A stretch of 55,172 bases of DNA from CAZFPT01 sp046541875 (lineage in GTDB: Bacteria > Planctomycetota > Phycisphaerae > SM23-33): contig JBKHCL010000008.1 in the NCBI GenBank assembly GCA_046541875.1, positions 1 through 55,172 of the forward strand. The letters run 5' to 3'. Position numbers and translations under genes: made by a program. The notes below the pieces were generated by a model that worked only from the letters and a program-made list of their open reading frames with translations, was not told the DNA's origin and made no database searches. Positions 8,268 through 16,409 of this stretch are shown in pieces (within the stretch, counting starts at the first letter, position 1; each line of letters begins with the position of its first letter).

Positions 8268-8846
8268 TTAACCGCCCGTTCCGGCGAAGGCCTTGCCGAC
8301 CTTCCGACGGACGTACTCTCCGGCGTACCGAACGCCTTTGCCCTTGTACGGCTCGGGCGGACGCTTCTTGCGGATCTGGGCGGCGAACTCACCGACGACC
8401 TGCTTGTCGGCGCCCTTGATGCTGAACTTCGCCGGGTCATTGTCACCACGGGCCGCCGGGGTCTGAACATCCACCGTCACGCCCATGGGAACCGCGAAGA
8501 CCTCGGGGTGCGACTTGCCGCAATTCACCGTCAGGGTCTGACCCTGCAACTGAACGCCATACCCCACGCCGTACACTTCCATGTCCTTCTGGTAGCCCTT
8601 CGAGCACCCTTCCACCATGTTGGCGATGAGGCTGCGCGTCAGGCCGTGCAGACTTCGGGAGAAGCGGTCGTCGCCGCTACGCTCGACGCGAATTTCCTTG
8701 GCGTCCGTGTCCACCGTGACCGACACCTCCGGGCGATGCTCCCAGGAGAGCTTCCCCTGGGGACCTTCCACGGAGATGGTTCGGCCGCTGTAGGAAACGG
8801 TCACGCCGCTGACAATCGGTATGGGTGCTTTGCCTATCCGGGACAT
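8268..8846 (-). CDS. rplF: Large-subunit ribosomal protein L6
   Basis: 50S protein near the factor-binding site. Starts MSRIGKAPIPIVSGVTV and ends with the family signature PPEPYKGKGVRYAGEYVRRKVGKA. 192 residues, slightly above the usual 178, with a small insert around AARGDNDPAKF. 13 bases after rpsH. Confidence 0.97.
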   Translation of the reverse strand: MSRIGKAPIPIVSGVTVSYSGRTISVEGPQGKLSWEHRPEVSVTVDTDAKEIRVERSGDDRFSRSLHGLTRSLIANMVEGCSKGYQKDMEVYGVGYGVQLQGQTLTVNCGKSHPEVFAVPMGVTVDVQTPAARGDNDPAKFSIKGADKQVVGEFAAQIRKKRPPEPYKGKGVRYAGEYVRRKVGKAFAGTGG

Positions 8847-8859
8847 AGTTCTCTCTCAC

Positions 8860-9258
8860 CTAGCAGACGGTGCACAGGACCTCGCCGCCGACGTTCTTCT
8901 CGCGACACTGGCGGTCGGAAAGAACCCCGTGCGACGTCGAGACGATCGCGATTCCCATCCCATCCAGCGGACTGGGAAGGTCGGCCTTGCCGCGGTACAC
9001 CCGCAGGCCGGGCTTGCTGACGCGATGCACCTCTGTCACCACGTCCTCGCCCATCGGTCCGTACTTGAGATACACGCGGAGAAGGCCCTGCTTGTTGTCT
9101 TCCACACGCTTGTATTCCTTGATGTAGCCTTCTTCCTGCAGAACGCGGCAGACGCCTTCACAGATCTTCGAGGCTCGAACATTTACCACTTCGTGCCGGG
9201 CTCGAAGAGCGTTACGTACGCGCGTCAGCATGTCGGCAATTGGGTCAGACAGACTCAT
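8860..9258 (-). CDS. rpsH: Small-subunit ribosomal protein S8
   Basis: 16S rRNA central-domain binder, and in E. coli the repressor of the spc operon. 132 residues; start MSLSDPIADMLTRVRNA and C-terminal GMGIAIVSTSHGVLSDRQC are diagnostic. 15 bases after rpsN. Confidence 0.98.
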   Translation of the reverse strand: MSLSDPIADMLTRVRNALRARHEVVNVRASKICEGVCRVLQEEGYIKEYKRVEDNKQGLLRVYLKYGPMGEDVVTEVHRVSKPGLRVYRGKADLPSPLDGMGIAIVSTSHGVLSDRQCREKNVGGEVLCTVC

Positions 9259-9273
9259 CTGGTCACTTCCTTC

Positions 9274-9459
9274 TTACCAACTGGCTTTTCTCATGCCCGG
9301 GATCTTGCCTTCGTTGGCAAGGTTTCGCAGACAGATTCGGCAGATCCGGAACTTCCGATACACGCTTCTCGCCCGGCCACACAACTCGCACCGGCGAACT
9401 TTCCGGGTGGAAAACTTCGGTGGTCTCTTGGCTTTGGCGATTCTTGATTTACTGGCCAT
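9274..9459 (-). CDS. rpsN: Small-subunit ribosomal protein S14, zinc type Z
   Basis: Short S14 of 61 residues, with CELCGRARSVYRKFRICRIC supplying the two CxxC pairs of the zinc finger, and the C-terminus GKIPGMRKASW. This is the zinc-binding form (rpsZ), in contrast to the 101-residue zinc-free E. coli form. 2 bases after rplE. Confidence 0.98.
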   Translation of the reverse strand: MASKSRIAKAKRPPKFSTRKVRRCELCGRARSVYRKFRICRICLRNLANEGKIPGMRKASW

Positions 9460-9461
9460 TA

Positions 9462-10019
9462 TTATCCTTGCTCATTCTCTCGCCGGAAGGGCATGCCCAG
9501 GAGACTCAGCAGCTCCCGCGCTTCCTCGTCCGAGTCGGCACTGGTCTGGAAGGCAATGTTCATTCCCTGCGTGAAGTTCACCGAGGCAGGGTCGATCTCC
9601 GGGAACACCGTCTGCTCCGTGAGACCCATGTTGTAGTTGCCCCGCCCGTCGAACCCCGAAGGGTTCAGCCCGCGGAAGTCTCGAACACGGGGGATCGCCA
9701 GAGACACCAGGCGATCGAAAAACTCCCACATCCGCGTGCCCCGCAGCGTTACCTTCAACCCGACCTTGCTGCCTTCACGCAGGTGGAAGTTGCTCACCGA
9801 CTTGCGGGCCTTGGTCACAACGGGCTTCTGGCCTGCGATCGTCGCCAGATGCTTCTCGGCGGCTTCGAGGCGGGCTTTGTCGTTCTGTGCGTCGCCGATT
9901 CCCATGGAGATGACAATCTTCTCCAGTACCGGAACTTCCATCGGGTTGGTATACCCGAATCGCTCCTTGAGGGCGGGAATCACCTCGCTCCTGTATTGTT
10001 CTCTTACGCGTGCGACCAT
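9462..10019 (-). CDS. rplE: Large-subunit ribosomal protein L5
   Basis: 5S rRNA-binding protein that contacts tRNA in the P site. 185 residues; conserved PVLEKIVISMGIGDA, GQKPVVTKARKSVSNF and FRGLNPSGFDGRGNYNMG. 3 bases after rplX. Confidence 0.98.
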   Translation of the reverse strand: MVARVREQYRSEVIPALKERFGYTNPMEVPVLEKIVISMGIGDAQNDKARLEAAEKHLATIAGQKPVVTKARKSVSNFHLREGSKVGLKVTLRGTRMWEFFDRLVSLAIPRVRDFRGLNPSGFDGRGNYNMGLTEQTVFPEIDPASVNFTQGMNIAFQTSADSDEEARELLSLLGMPFRRENEQG

Positions 10020-10022
10020 GAT

Positions 10023-10364
10023 TTATCCCTGCTTGCCGGGCTTGACCTGCCCAAGCGACTCGCCACTCTTCACGGCGATCCGCTCCTTGGAACCATCCTC
10101 GTTGATCCTGAACCGTACCCGCGTGGCCTGGTCGGTCTTCGGGTCCACCGGAAGCACATTGGAGATATGAATCGGCATCTCCTTCTGAATCCGGCCGCCC
10201 TGGGGATTCTGACGCGACGGACGCAGATGGCGGTAGACCCGGTTGATGCCCTGAACCAGGACCTTCTCCCGCTTGGGGTAGACCCGCAGGACTTCACCAA
10301 CCTTGTTGATGTCCTCGCCCGCGATCACCTTGACCATATCACCTTTTTTCACATGCCGTGCCAT
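10023..10364 (-). CDS. rplX: Large-subunit ribosomal protein L24
   Basis: Assembly-initiating 50S protein. 113 residues with an N-terminal KOW motif (VKKGDMVKVIAGEDINKVG) and GINRVYRHLRPSRQNPQGG. 2 bases after rplN. Confidence 0.97.
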   Translation of the reverse strand: MARHVKKGDMVKVIAGEDINKVGEVLRVYPKREKVLVQGINRVYRHLRPSRQNPQGGRIQKEMPIHISNVLPVDPKTDQATRVRFRINEDGSKERIAVKSGESLGQVKPGKQG

Positions 10365-10366
10365 CG

Positions 10367-10753
10367 TCAGACCACCTCTGAGGCCAGCGAAACAATCTTC
10401 ATGTAGTTCTTCTCGCGGAGTTCGCGGGCCACCGCACCGAAGATTCGCGTGCCTCGGGGGTTGCCGTCACCGTCGACGACGACGGCCGCCGGACGATCGA
10501 ACTTCACGTAGCTTCCGTCCTGCCGGCGAACCGGGTGGGCTGTCCGCACCACCACGCACCGCACGATCTCGCCGTCCTTGACGGCTCCTCCGGGCTGGGA
10601 CTTCTTCACCGAGCAGATCACCAGGTCGCCCAGCGAAGCCGTCCGACGCGTGTATCCGCCCGTCCGGGTGGATCCGCCCAGCACGCGGATGACGCCCACA
10701 ATCCGGGCACCACTGTTGTCCGCGACTTCCAAGCGTGTTTCTTGCTGAATCAC
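10367..10753 (-). CDS. rplN: Large-subunit ribosomal protein L14
   Basis: 50S protein at the subunit interface and the binding site of RsfS. Starts MIQQETRLEVADNSGARIV; later FGAVARELREKNYMKIVSLA. 128 residues, a few more than the usual 122 because of a short stretch around DGEIVRCVVVRTAHPVRR. 4 bases after rpsQ. Confidence 0.98.
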   Translation of the reverse strand: MIQQETRLEVADNSGARIVGVIRVLGGSTRTGGYTRRTASLGDLVICSVKKSQPGGAVKDGEIVRCVVVRTAHPVRRQDGSYVKFDRPAAVVVDGDGNPRGTRIFGAVARELREKNYMKIVSLASEVV

Positions 10754-10757
10754 GAGC

Positions 10758-11060
10758 CTATTCCTTCCCGGCGACGCCGGTCACGGTCGCCCCGGCACGG
10801 ACCACGCGTACCAGCCGCCACGATTTGTTCTTGCTGATCCGACGGCAGGGAACGATCTCCACAATGTCGCCCAGCTTGGCGACCTCATGGGGGTCGTGAA
10901 CCGCCAGCCGTGTGCGGCGACGAATGTACTTGCCGTACTGCGGATGCTTCTGGAGGTGCTCGATGTCCACCCGGATGGTCTTCTGACCTCCGGTGGAGGA
11001 CACCGTGCCACGCCTGATCCGCGTCAGCCCGGCCGTCTTGTTTTCCTGTGATTCACTCAT
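10758..11060 (-). CDS. rpsQ: Small-subunit ribosomal protein S17
   Basis: OB-fold 16S rRNA binder. RRGTVSSTGGQKTIRVDIEH and the C-terminal GDIVEIVPCRRISKNKSWRL are typical. 100 residues against 84 in E. coli, from short additions at both ends. 26 bases after rpmC. Confidence 0.96.
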   Translation of the reverse strand: MSESQENKTAGLTRIRRGTVSSTGGQKTIRVDIEHLQKHPQYGKYIRRRTRLAVHDPHEVAKLGDIVEIVPCRRISKNKSWRLVRVVRAGATVTGVAGKE

Positions 11061-11086
11061 ATCGTTTCGTTCTCACCAAGCCTGGG

Positions 11087-11293
11087 TTACGCCTTTTTCT
11101 CGTTGTCCAACTCGCGCTGACGGGCCACCGTCATGATGCGGGCAATGTCCCGCTTGGCCTTCTTGAGCATCGAGGGGTTCTCGAGCTTTTCCGTAACCGC
11201 CTGGGCCCGAATGTCAAACAGGTGGCGATGCACCCGGTTGAGCTCGTTGACCAACTCCTCGTCGTTCAGTTCGCGAATCTCGTCAATCTTCAT
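11087..11293 (-). CDS. rpmC: Large-subunit ribosomal protein L29
   Basis: 68-residue two-helix protein at the exit tunnel, near the trigger factor and SRP docking site. The ATG at 11293 gives MKIDEIRELNDEELVNELNR; the frame upstream of it runs into rplP. Conserved LENPSMLKKAKRDIARIMTV. 16 bases after rplP. Confidence 0.96.
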   Translation of the reverse strand: MKIDEIRELNDEELVNELNRVHRHLFDIRAQAVTEKLENPSMLKKAKRDIARIMTVARQRELDNEKKA

Positions 11294-11309
11294 CACTTGC
11301 CTCGATGTC

Positions 11310-11729
11310 CTAAATGGTGCCGCTTCGGTGCGCCATCCGGCAGCGGATGGGCATCTTGTTGGCCATACGACGCATCGCGTCACGCGCGGTCGCCTCGTCC
11401 ACACCGGCGATCTCGAAGAGAATCGTGCCCGGCTTGACCACGGCGACCCATTCCTTCGTCTCGCCTTTGCCCTTCCCCATGCGGGTTTCAAGGGGCTTGG
11501 CGCTGATGGGCTTGTCCGGGAAGACCCGGATGTACACCCTGCCTTCGCGGTGCAGGAAGTGCGTCGCCGCCACTCGGCCGGCTTCGAGCTGACGGGCGGA
11601 TATCCAACCCGACTCGGTCGCCTGCAGGCCGAAGTCCCCAAACGCCACAGTGTGACCCCGGGTCGCGTTGCCCTTCATCTTGCCCCGCATCTGCTTGCGG
11701 TGTTTGACTCGTTTTGGCATCAACGGCAT
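11310..11729 (-). CDS. rplP: Large-subunit ribosomal protein L16
   Basis: 50S protein needed for A-site tRNA placement. PKRVKHRKQMRGKMKGNATRG at the N-terminus, GRMGKGKGETKEWVAVVKPG-like core, 139 residues. The start may be Met1 (11729) or Met4 (11720). 64 bases after rpsC. Confidence 0.97.
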   Translation of the reverse strand: MPLMPKRVKHRKQMRGKMKGNATRGHTVAFGDFGLQATESGWISARQLEAGRVAATHFLHREGRVYIRVFPDKPISAKPLETRMGKGKGETKEWVAVVKPGTILFEIAGVDEATARDAMRRMANKMPIRCRMAHRSGTI

Positions 11730-11793
11730 GGTTTTGCCCTTCCACTGGCCTTGTTGCTATCTGCTCGTCCCGCAGGACGTGGGGGTTTCTCGA

Positions 11794-12765
11794 CTAGCTC
11801 TCGGAGCTTTCGGTGCTCTCGCCGCCGGGCTTCTCGCCTTCGGGCTTGGCGGGGGCTTGCTCGGCCTTCGGGGCTTCCTCGGTCTTGGCCTGCTCGCCGC
11901 CCTCTTTCTGCTCGGTCTTGCTCGCCTCGGCTGCCCGGCGGGCACCCAACCTCGAACCTCCGGGACGCGGGCTCGCCGGGGTAGACTTCTCGTCACGTCG
12001 GCCGCGTCGTCCGCCACGACGGGCTCCCCCGGCGCCACCACCGCCACCGCCGCCACGTCGCGGGGGACGCCGTCCACCGCGTCCACCACCGGGTCCGCCG
12101 GCAGGGGCCTGCTCTTCGGGGCGTTCCTCGCCGAACATCCCGCGGTAGATCCAAACCTTCACGCCGATCGTACCGTAGGTGGTGTGACAAGGGACGAATC
12201 CGTAATCTACATCCGCCTCCAGCGTCTGCAGCGGGACCGAACCGAAGTTTGTCGTCTCGGTGCGGCACATCTCCGCACCGCCCAGGCGCCCGGAAACCTG
12301 CACGCGGACGCCTTTGGCACCGGCGAGCATCGTTCCCTCGGCACGCTGCTTGAGTGTCCGACGGAAGCTCGAACGCCGCTTGAGCTGTTCGCTGATGCCC
12401 TCGGCTACCAGCATCGCGTCCAGGTCCGGGTTGCGGATCTCGACAATATTAATGTTCACGCGACGGTCGGTCAGGTCTTCCAGTGCGTTCTTGAGACGGT
12501 CGACCTCCGCTCCCTTCGGGCCGATCACCAGGCCCGGCCGGGCGGTCTTCAGCGAAACCTTCACCTCTTCGCGGGTCCGCTCGATCTCGATCGCCGCGAT
12601 CGCCGCATACGGAGGTTGACGATTCAATCGGTCGTCGATGAACTTCCGCATCCGCTGGTCTTCAACCAGGAACTCTCCGAAGTTGCTCTTCGGGGCGAAC
12701 CAGCGGCTTTTCCACCCGAGGGTGATGCCTGTGCGGAATCCGATTGGAGATACTTTCTGTCCCAT
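11794..12765 (-). CDS. rpsC: Small-subunit ribosomal protein S3 with long low-complexity tail
   Basis: mRNA-entry protein of the 30S subunit. Residues 1-212 are canonical: MGQKVSPIGFRTGITLGWKS, a KH domain with GLVIGPKGAEVDRLK, and GVKVWIYRGMFGEE. The start at 12765 fits the family; a longer frame would overlap rplV. The protein is 323 residues, about 100 more than usual. The extra part is first a Gly/Arg-rich stretch (RGGRRPPRRGGGGGGG, then RRGGRRGRR) and then a Glu/Lys/Pro/Ala-rich stretch ending TESSES. It is probably disordered and RNA-binding in its first half. Confidence 0.97.
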   Translation of the reverse strand: MGQKVSPIGFRTGITLGWKSRWFAPKSNFGEFLVEDQRMRKFIDDRLNRQPPYAAIAAIEIERTREEVKVSLKTARPGLVIGPKGAEVDRLKNALEDLTDRRVNINIVEIRNPDLDAMLVAEGISEQLKRRSSFRRTLKQRAEGTMLAGAKGVRVQVSGRLGGAEMCRTETTNFGSVPLQTLEADVDYGFVPCHTTYGTIGVKVWIYRGMFGEERPEEQAPAGGPGGGRGGRRPPRRGGGGGGGAGGARRGGRRGRRDEKSTPASPRPGGSRLGARRAAEASKTEQKEGGEQAKTEEAPKAEQAPAKPEGEKPGGESTESSES

Positions 12766-12778
12766 TCTCGCGCCTCTG

Positions 12779-13114
12779 CTACTGTTGATCCTGCTCGACA
12801 ACCACGGTGATGTGGCTGGTTCGCTTGCGGATAATGTGTGCCCGTCCACGGTCTTTCGGCCGGAACCGCTTCATCGTGGGACCCTCGTCAATCCGGATCT
12901 CCTTGACGAACAGCAGGTCCATGTCGGCCTGGGCTTCATTGGCGTTCGCTGCCGCGGTCGAAAGAACCTTCGAGACCATCGGCGCCCCACGGTGGGGCGA
13001 AAACTTCAGGATGTCCAGAGCGTGCTGAACGTCCCTGCCACGAATCAGGTCGCCCAGCGGACGAACCTTCCGGGCACTGATGCGGGCGAACTTGTGTGTG
13101 CTATGCCAAGCCAT
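12779..13114 (-). CDS. rplV: Large-subunit ribosomal protein L22
   Basis: Exit-tunnel protein whose beta hairpin lines the constriction. 111 residues; ARISARKVRPLGDLIRG at the N-terminus and PTMKRFRPKDRGRAHIIRKR in the hairpin region. 13 bases before rpsC. Confidence 0.98.
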   Translation of the reverse strand: MAWHSTHKFARISARKVRPLGDLIRGRDVQHALDILKFSPHRGAPMVSKVLSTAAANANEAQADMDLLFVKEIRIDEGPTMKRFRPKDRGRAHIIRKRTSHITVVVEQDQQ

Positions 13115-13156
13115 ACCTGTCGGCTCCTGATGGCGAAACTCGCTGCTGTGAGGACC

Positions 13157-13423
13157 TTATCGGCCGCCTGCCATGTGACCACGGAACAGCCGGGTCATAC
13201 TGAATTCTCCCAGCTTATGGCCGACCATGTCCTCGGTTACCTGTACCTTGTTGAACACCTTCCCGTTATGCACCTCGAAGGCGTATCCGACAAACTCCGG
13301 AACGATCGTGCAGGACCGCGCCCAGGTCCGAATCGGCGACCGATCACCGGTCTGCTCGGCCTTCATGACCTTGCGGAACAGCTTCTCGTCGACAAACGGG
13401 CCTTTTTTAGCACTTCGCGTCAT
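13157..13423 (-). CDS. rpsS: Small-subunit ribosomal protein S19
   Basis: 30S head protein. 88 residues: TRSAKKGPFVDEKLFRKV at the start, then SPIRTWARSCTIVPEFVG, AFEVHNGKVF and HKLGEFSMTRLFRGH, all diagnostic. Between rplB (15 bases) and rplV (42 bases). Confidence 0.98.
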   Translation of the reverse strand: MTRSAKKGPFVDEKLFRKVMKAEQTGDRSPIRTWARSCTIVPEFVGYAFEVHNGKVFNKVQVTEDMVGHKLGEFSMTRLFRGHMAGGR

Positions 13424-13438
13424 GACGTTTCCTCATCC

Positions 13439-14290
13439 TTACAGCGTCAGCTGGCCGCCGCGCCGACTCCGGCGACGACGAATAATCAAGTTATTGCTGG
13501 GTTTGCGCTTACGGCGCGTCTTGCCGCCCTTGGACAGTTTCCCCGCCGGCGAGCAAGGCTGGCGTCCGCCGGCACGGCGACCTTCGCCGCCGCCCATCGG
13601 GTGGTCCACCGGGTTCATCGCCGAGCCACGAACGCGGGGACGTCGGCCGAGGTGACGCATTCGGCCGGCTTTGCCCATCCGACGCGACTGCCACTCGACA
13701 TTGCCCAACTGTCCCAGCGTCGCACGACAGGCGGCGTTGACCATCCGCATCTCGCCCGACGGCAGGATCAGGTGGGCCATCTTGCCGTCACGGGCACCCA
13801 GACGGGCCACCCCACCGGCGGTGCGAACCATCTGTCCGCCCCTGCCGGGAGTCAACTCGATGTTGTGTACTTCCATGCCCACCGGAATCGAATACAGCGG
13901 CATGCAGTTGCCCAGGCGGGGTTCGACCTTCTCACCGGAGATGATCTCCTGGCCCACCTTCAGCCCCTGCGGGGCCAGCACGTAGCGCTTCTCCCCGTCG
14001 GCGTACTCGACCAGGGCAATGTTTACCGAGCGGTTCGGATCGTACTCGATGGTCTTGACCGTGGCGGGGGCGTCGTCCTTGTTCCGCTTGAAGTCGATCA
14101 CGCGGTAGCGACGCTTATGCCCGCCGCCGCGATGCCGCGACGTGATCCGACCCTGGTGGTTGCGCCCACCGGTCTTCTTCAGCGGACGAAGCAGCGACTT
14201 CTCGGGCTTGTCCGTCGTCACGTCCGCGCGGATCAGAACGTTCGAGTTCCGACGCCCGGCAGAGGTTCGTTTGTATTTCTTGATTGGCAT
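13439..14290 (-). CDS. rplB: Large-subunit ribosomal protein L2
   Basis: Universal 50S protein supporting peptidyl transfer and subunit joining. 283 residues; GRNHQGRITSRHRGGGHKRR near the N-terminus, and MNPVDHPMGGGEGRR with the functionally important His. Ends with a basic RRRRSRRGGQLTL. 22 bases before rplW. Confidence 0.98.
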   Translation of the reverse strand: MPIKKYKRTSAGRRNSNVLIRADVTTDKPEKSLLRPLKKTGGRNHQGRITSRHRGGGHKRRYRVIDFKRNKDDAPATVKTIEYDPNRSVNIALVEYADGEKRYVLAPQGLKVGQEIISGEKVEPRLGNCMPLYSIPVGMEVHNIELTPGRGGQMVRTAGGVARLGARDGKMAHLILPSGEMRMVNAACRATLGQLGNVEWQSRRMGKAGRMRHLGRRPRVRGSAMNPVDHPMGGGEGRRAGGRQPCSPAGKLSKGGKTRRKRKPSNNLIIRRRRSRRGGQLTL

Positions 14291-14312
14291 GGTTCAGGCC
14301 TTGTTCGTTTCT

Positions 14313-14597
14313 CTAGAACAGGTCGATATGGTCGTCCGGGTGCAGCTCGACCATGGCTTTCTTCCAGTGTTTCGTGTTGGACATCCATCGTCCCACGCGG
14401 CGGGGCTTGCCCTTGCGGTTGGCCGTCCGAACCGAGATCACGCGGACCCCGTAGAGCTTCTGGACGGCCTGCTTGATCTGAATCTTATTGGCCTTGGGGT
14501 TGACCTCGAAGCTATACGCGTTGTTTGCATCGGCCTGGTGGGTGCCCTTCTCGGTCACCAGCGGGCGGACGATAATGTTGTAGATTTCGGTCTTCAC
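14313..14597 (-). CDS. rplW: Large-subunit ribosomal protein L23
   Basis: Exit-tunnel protein and docking site for trigger factor and SRP. 94 residues; IIVRPLVTEKGTHQADANN and YSFEVNPKANKIQIKQAVQK are family signatures. Overlaps rplD by 4 bases, implying coupled translation. Confidence 0.97.
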   Translation of the reverse strand: MKTEIYNIIVRPLVTEKGTHQADANNAYSFEVNPKANKIQIKQAVQKLYGVRVISVRTANRKGKPRRVGRWMSNTKHWKKAMVELHPDDHIDLF

Positions 14598-15223
14598 GCC
14601 TGGTCCTCCTGTCCGATCAGGGCCTTCATCGCCTCGACGGTCACGAGCATCTTCGGCCTCATCACCACGTCGAAGGCGTTGAGCTCTTCGGTGATGCGGA
14701 CCGTCAGGTCCGGGATGTTCCGCGAGGAGAGGTAGACGTTGCTGTCGCGATCCGCCAACGCCAGCAGGCAGCGGCGGTTGATTTCGAGGTTCTGCAGAAC
14801 GGCGGCCATCTCTTTGGTCTTCGGGGCGTCCATCGACAGCCCGTCGACGATCTTGAAGTCTTCGCCTTGAAGCTTGGCGAGGATCGCCGAGTTCAGCGCT
14901 GCTTTCCGCATACCCTTGGGAAGCTTCTTGCGGGCGGCGTAAGGCCTCTTGGCGAAGGCGACCCCACCGCCGCGTACCTTATGAGTACGCAACGCACCGC
15001 GCCGGGCGTTGCCGGTGCCCTTCTGGCGGAAGAGCTTCTTGCCCGAACCGGCGACCATTCCGCGGCTGCGATTGGCGGCAGAGCCTTGGCGCTTGTTGAG
15101 GTGGTACGCGACCACCGCCTGCTTGAGGACCGAGGCGTTCACCTCGCCGCCAAAGACGGCTTCGTCGACCTGCATCGTGTCGACCTGTTCGCCGCTTGTG
15201 TTGTATACTGGCACTTCCAACAT
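14594..15223 (-). CDS. rplD: Large-subunit ribosomal protein L4
   Basis: Exit-tunnel protein, in E. coli also the S10-operon regulator. 209 residues; GSGKKLFRQKGTGNARRGAL marks the tunnel loop, and KGMRKAALNSAILAKLQGED follows. No leader resembling the gamma-proteobacterial L4 target was recognised. 35 bases after rplC. Confidence 0.97.
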   Translation of the reverse strand: MLEVPVYNTSGEQVDTMQVDEAVFGGEVNASVLKQAVVAYHLNKRQGSAANRSRGMVAGSGKKLFRQKGTGNARRGALRTHKVRGGGVAFAKRPYAARKKLPKGMRKAALNSAILAKLQGEDFKIVDGLSMDAPKTKEMAAVLQNLEINRRCLLALADRDSNVYLSSRNIPDLTVRITEELNAFDVVMRPKMLVTVEAMKALIGQEDQA

Positions 15224-15258
15224 GGCTGGTTTCCTACCGACCCTGACGGGTCTCTGTG

Positions 15259-15921
15259 CTACTGCGAACCCTTCGCTGTCTTGCTCGTGCGAACCATCAC
15301 GTACCCGCCGTTGGGGCCGGGAACCGCGCCCCGAACCAGCAGCAGGTTGTTTTCCTTGTCGATGCTCACCAGACGCTGATTCCGCATCGTGCGGCGGACG
15401 TTGCCGTACTGCCCGGCCATCCGCTTGCCCTTCTTGATCTTCGGGCCGGTACCGGCGTTCGAAGAGTGGCTGGCAATCGAGCCCGGGCTGCGGTGCTTTC
15501 GTTCCACACCGTGCGTGGCCAGTTGACCCTTGAACCCGTAACGACGCATGCCGCCGGAGAAGCCCCGACCTTTGGTCGTGCCCACCACGTCCACGACGTC
15601 GACGTCCTCAAACGCCTCGACCGTGATGGTCTGTCCCTGTTCGACGTCCAGTTGGTCCTCGCCGAGGCGAAACTCGCGGACGTACTTCTTGGGCTTGGCG
15701 TCCGCCTGTTTGGCGTGGCCGATGGCGGGCTTCCGGGCCCGCTGGGCCTTGACGTCCTCAAAACCAAGCTGCATGGCACTGTACCCGTCACTCTCGACGG
15801 TCTTGACCTGCAGCACGCTGCACGGGCCGGCCTGAATGACGGTCACCGGGTGAAGCACTCCCGTCTCGTCATACACCTGCGTCATGCCAATCTTTTTGCC
15901 CAGAATCGCGGCAAGCATCAT
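15259..15921 (-). CDS. rplC: Large-subunit ribosomal protein L3
   Basis: Early-assembly 50S protein near the peptidyl-transferase centre. 220 residues; GKKIGMTQVYDETGVLHPVT start, GTTKGRGFSGGMRRYGFKGQ, and KGKRMAGQYGNVRRTMRNQ in the central loop. 8 bases after rpsJ. Confidence 0.98.
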   Translation of the reverse strand: MMLAAILGKKIGMTQVYDETGVLHPVTVIQAGPCSVLQVKTVESDGYSAMQLGFEDVKAQRARKPAIGHAKQADAKPKKYVREFRLGEDQLDVEQGQTITVEAFEDVDVVDVVGTTKGRGFSGGMRRYGFKGQLATHGVERKHRSPGSIASHSSNAGTGPKIKKGKRMAGQYGNVRRTMRNQRLVSIDKENNLLLVRGAVPGPNGGYVMVRTSKTAKGSQ

Positions 15922-15929
15922 GGAATCCT

Positions 15930-16238
15930 CTAGGCCTTGATCTTAATGAACACGCCGGCCGGGACTACCAGGCGATTCAACGCCTCGATCGTCCGTACGG
16001 TCGGCTCGTAAATGTCAATGATCCGCTTGTGCGTCCGCATCTCGAACTGCTCCCGCGACTTCTTGTTGACGTGCGGGCTGCGGAGCACCGTGTATCGCTC
16101 GATCCGCGTGGGGAGGGGGATCGGTCCACGGGCACGGGCACCGGTCCGTTCGGCGTGGTCGACGATGTCCTTCGACGACGCGTCCAACGCACGGTGATCG
16201 TACGCCTCCATCCGTATGCGAATTCTGTCCTGAAGCAT
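15930..16238 (-). CDS. rpsJ: Small-subunit ribosomal protein S10 (NusE)
   Basis: 30S head protein and, as NusE, partner of NusG and NusB. 102 residues; IRIRMEAYDHRALDASSKDI, then GPIPLPTRIERYTVLRSPHV and REQFEMRTHKRIIDI. First gene of the S10 cluster, 171 bases after fusA, with its own promoter upstream. Confidence 0.98.
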   Translation of the reverse strand: MLQDRIRIRMEAYDHRALDASSKDIVDHAERTGARARGPIPLPTRIERYTVLRSPHVNKKSREQFEMRTHKRIIDIYEPTVRTIEALNRLVVPAGVFIKIKA

Positions 16239-16301
16239 GGGGAAACTCTCCGAAGCCTTGGTCCTTGGTGCTCTCTGCGGCGTAAGGTGCAGAGCTTGTC
16301 C

Positions 16302-16329
16302 AAGATACTCAGCAAACTTTAGTTGTCAA
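16302..16329 (-). promoter_or_regulatory. Sigma-70-type promoter for the S10 cluster
   Basis: On the minus strand TTGACA (16324-16329) is followed after 16 bases by TATCTT (16302-16307). Transcription would start near 16295, giving a leader of about 57 bases to rpsJ. The leader opens with a hairpin (stem GCAGAG/CTCTGC, 16273-16294). Six of six bases match in the -35 and four of six in the -10. Confidence 0.7.
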
Positions 16330-16409
16330 CTCCGCTCTTAACTTTTTCCCGGTCTTTTCCGGAACAATCTTAATACAGCCCGATTCCGACCGGTCGCCGG
16401 AGCGAAATG

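Noticed and set aside
16330..16409. Terminator after fusA
   Set aside because: Only short GC pairings (TTCCGG/CCGGGAA) followed by A-rich sequence on the minus strand; no T-tract.
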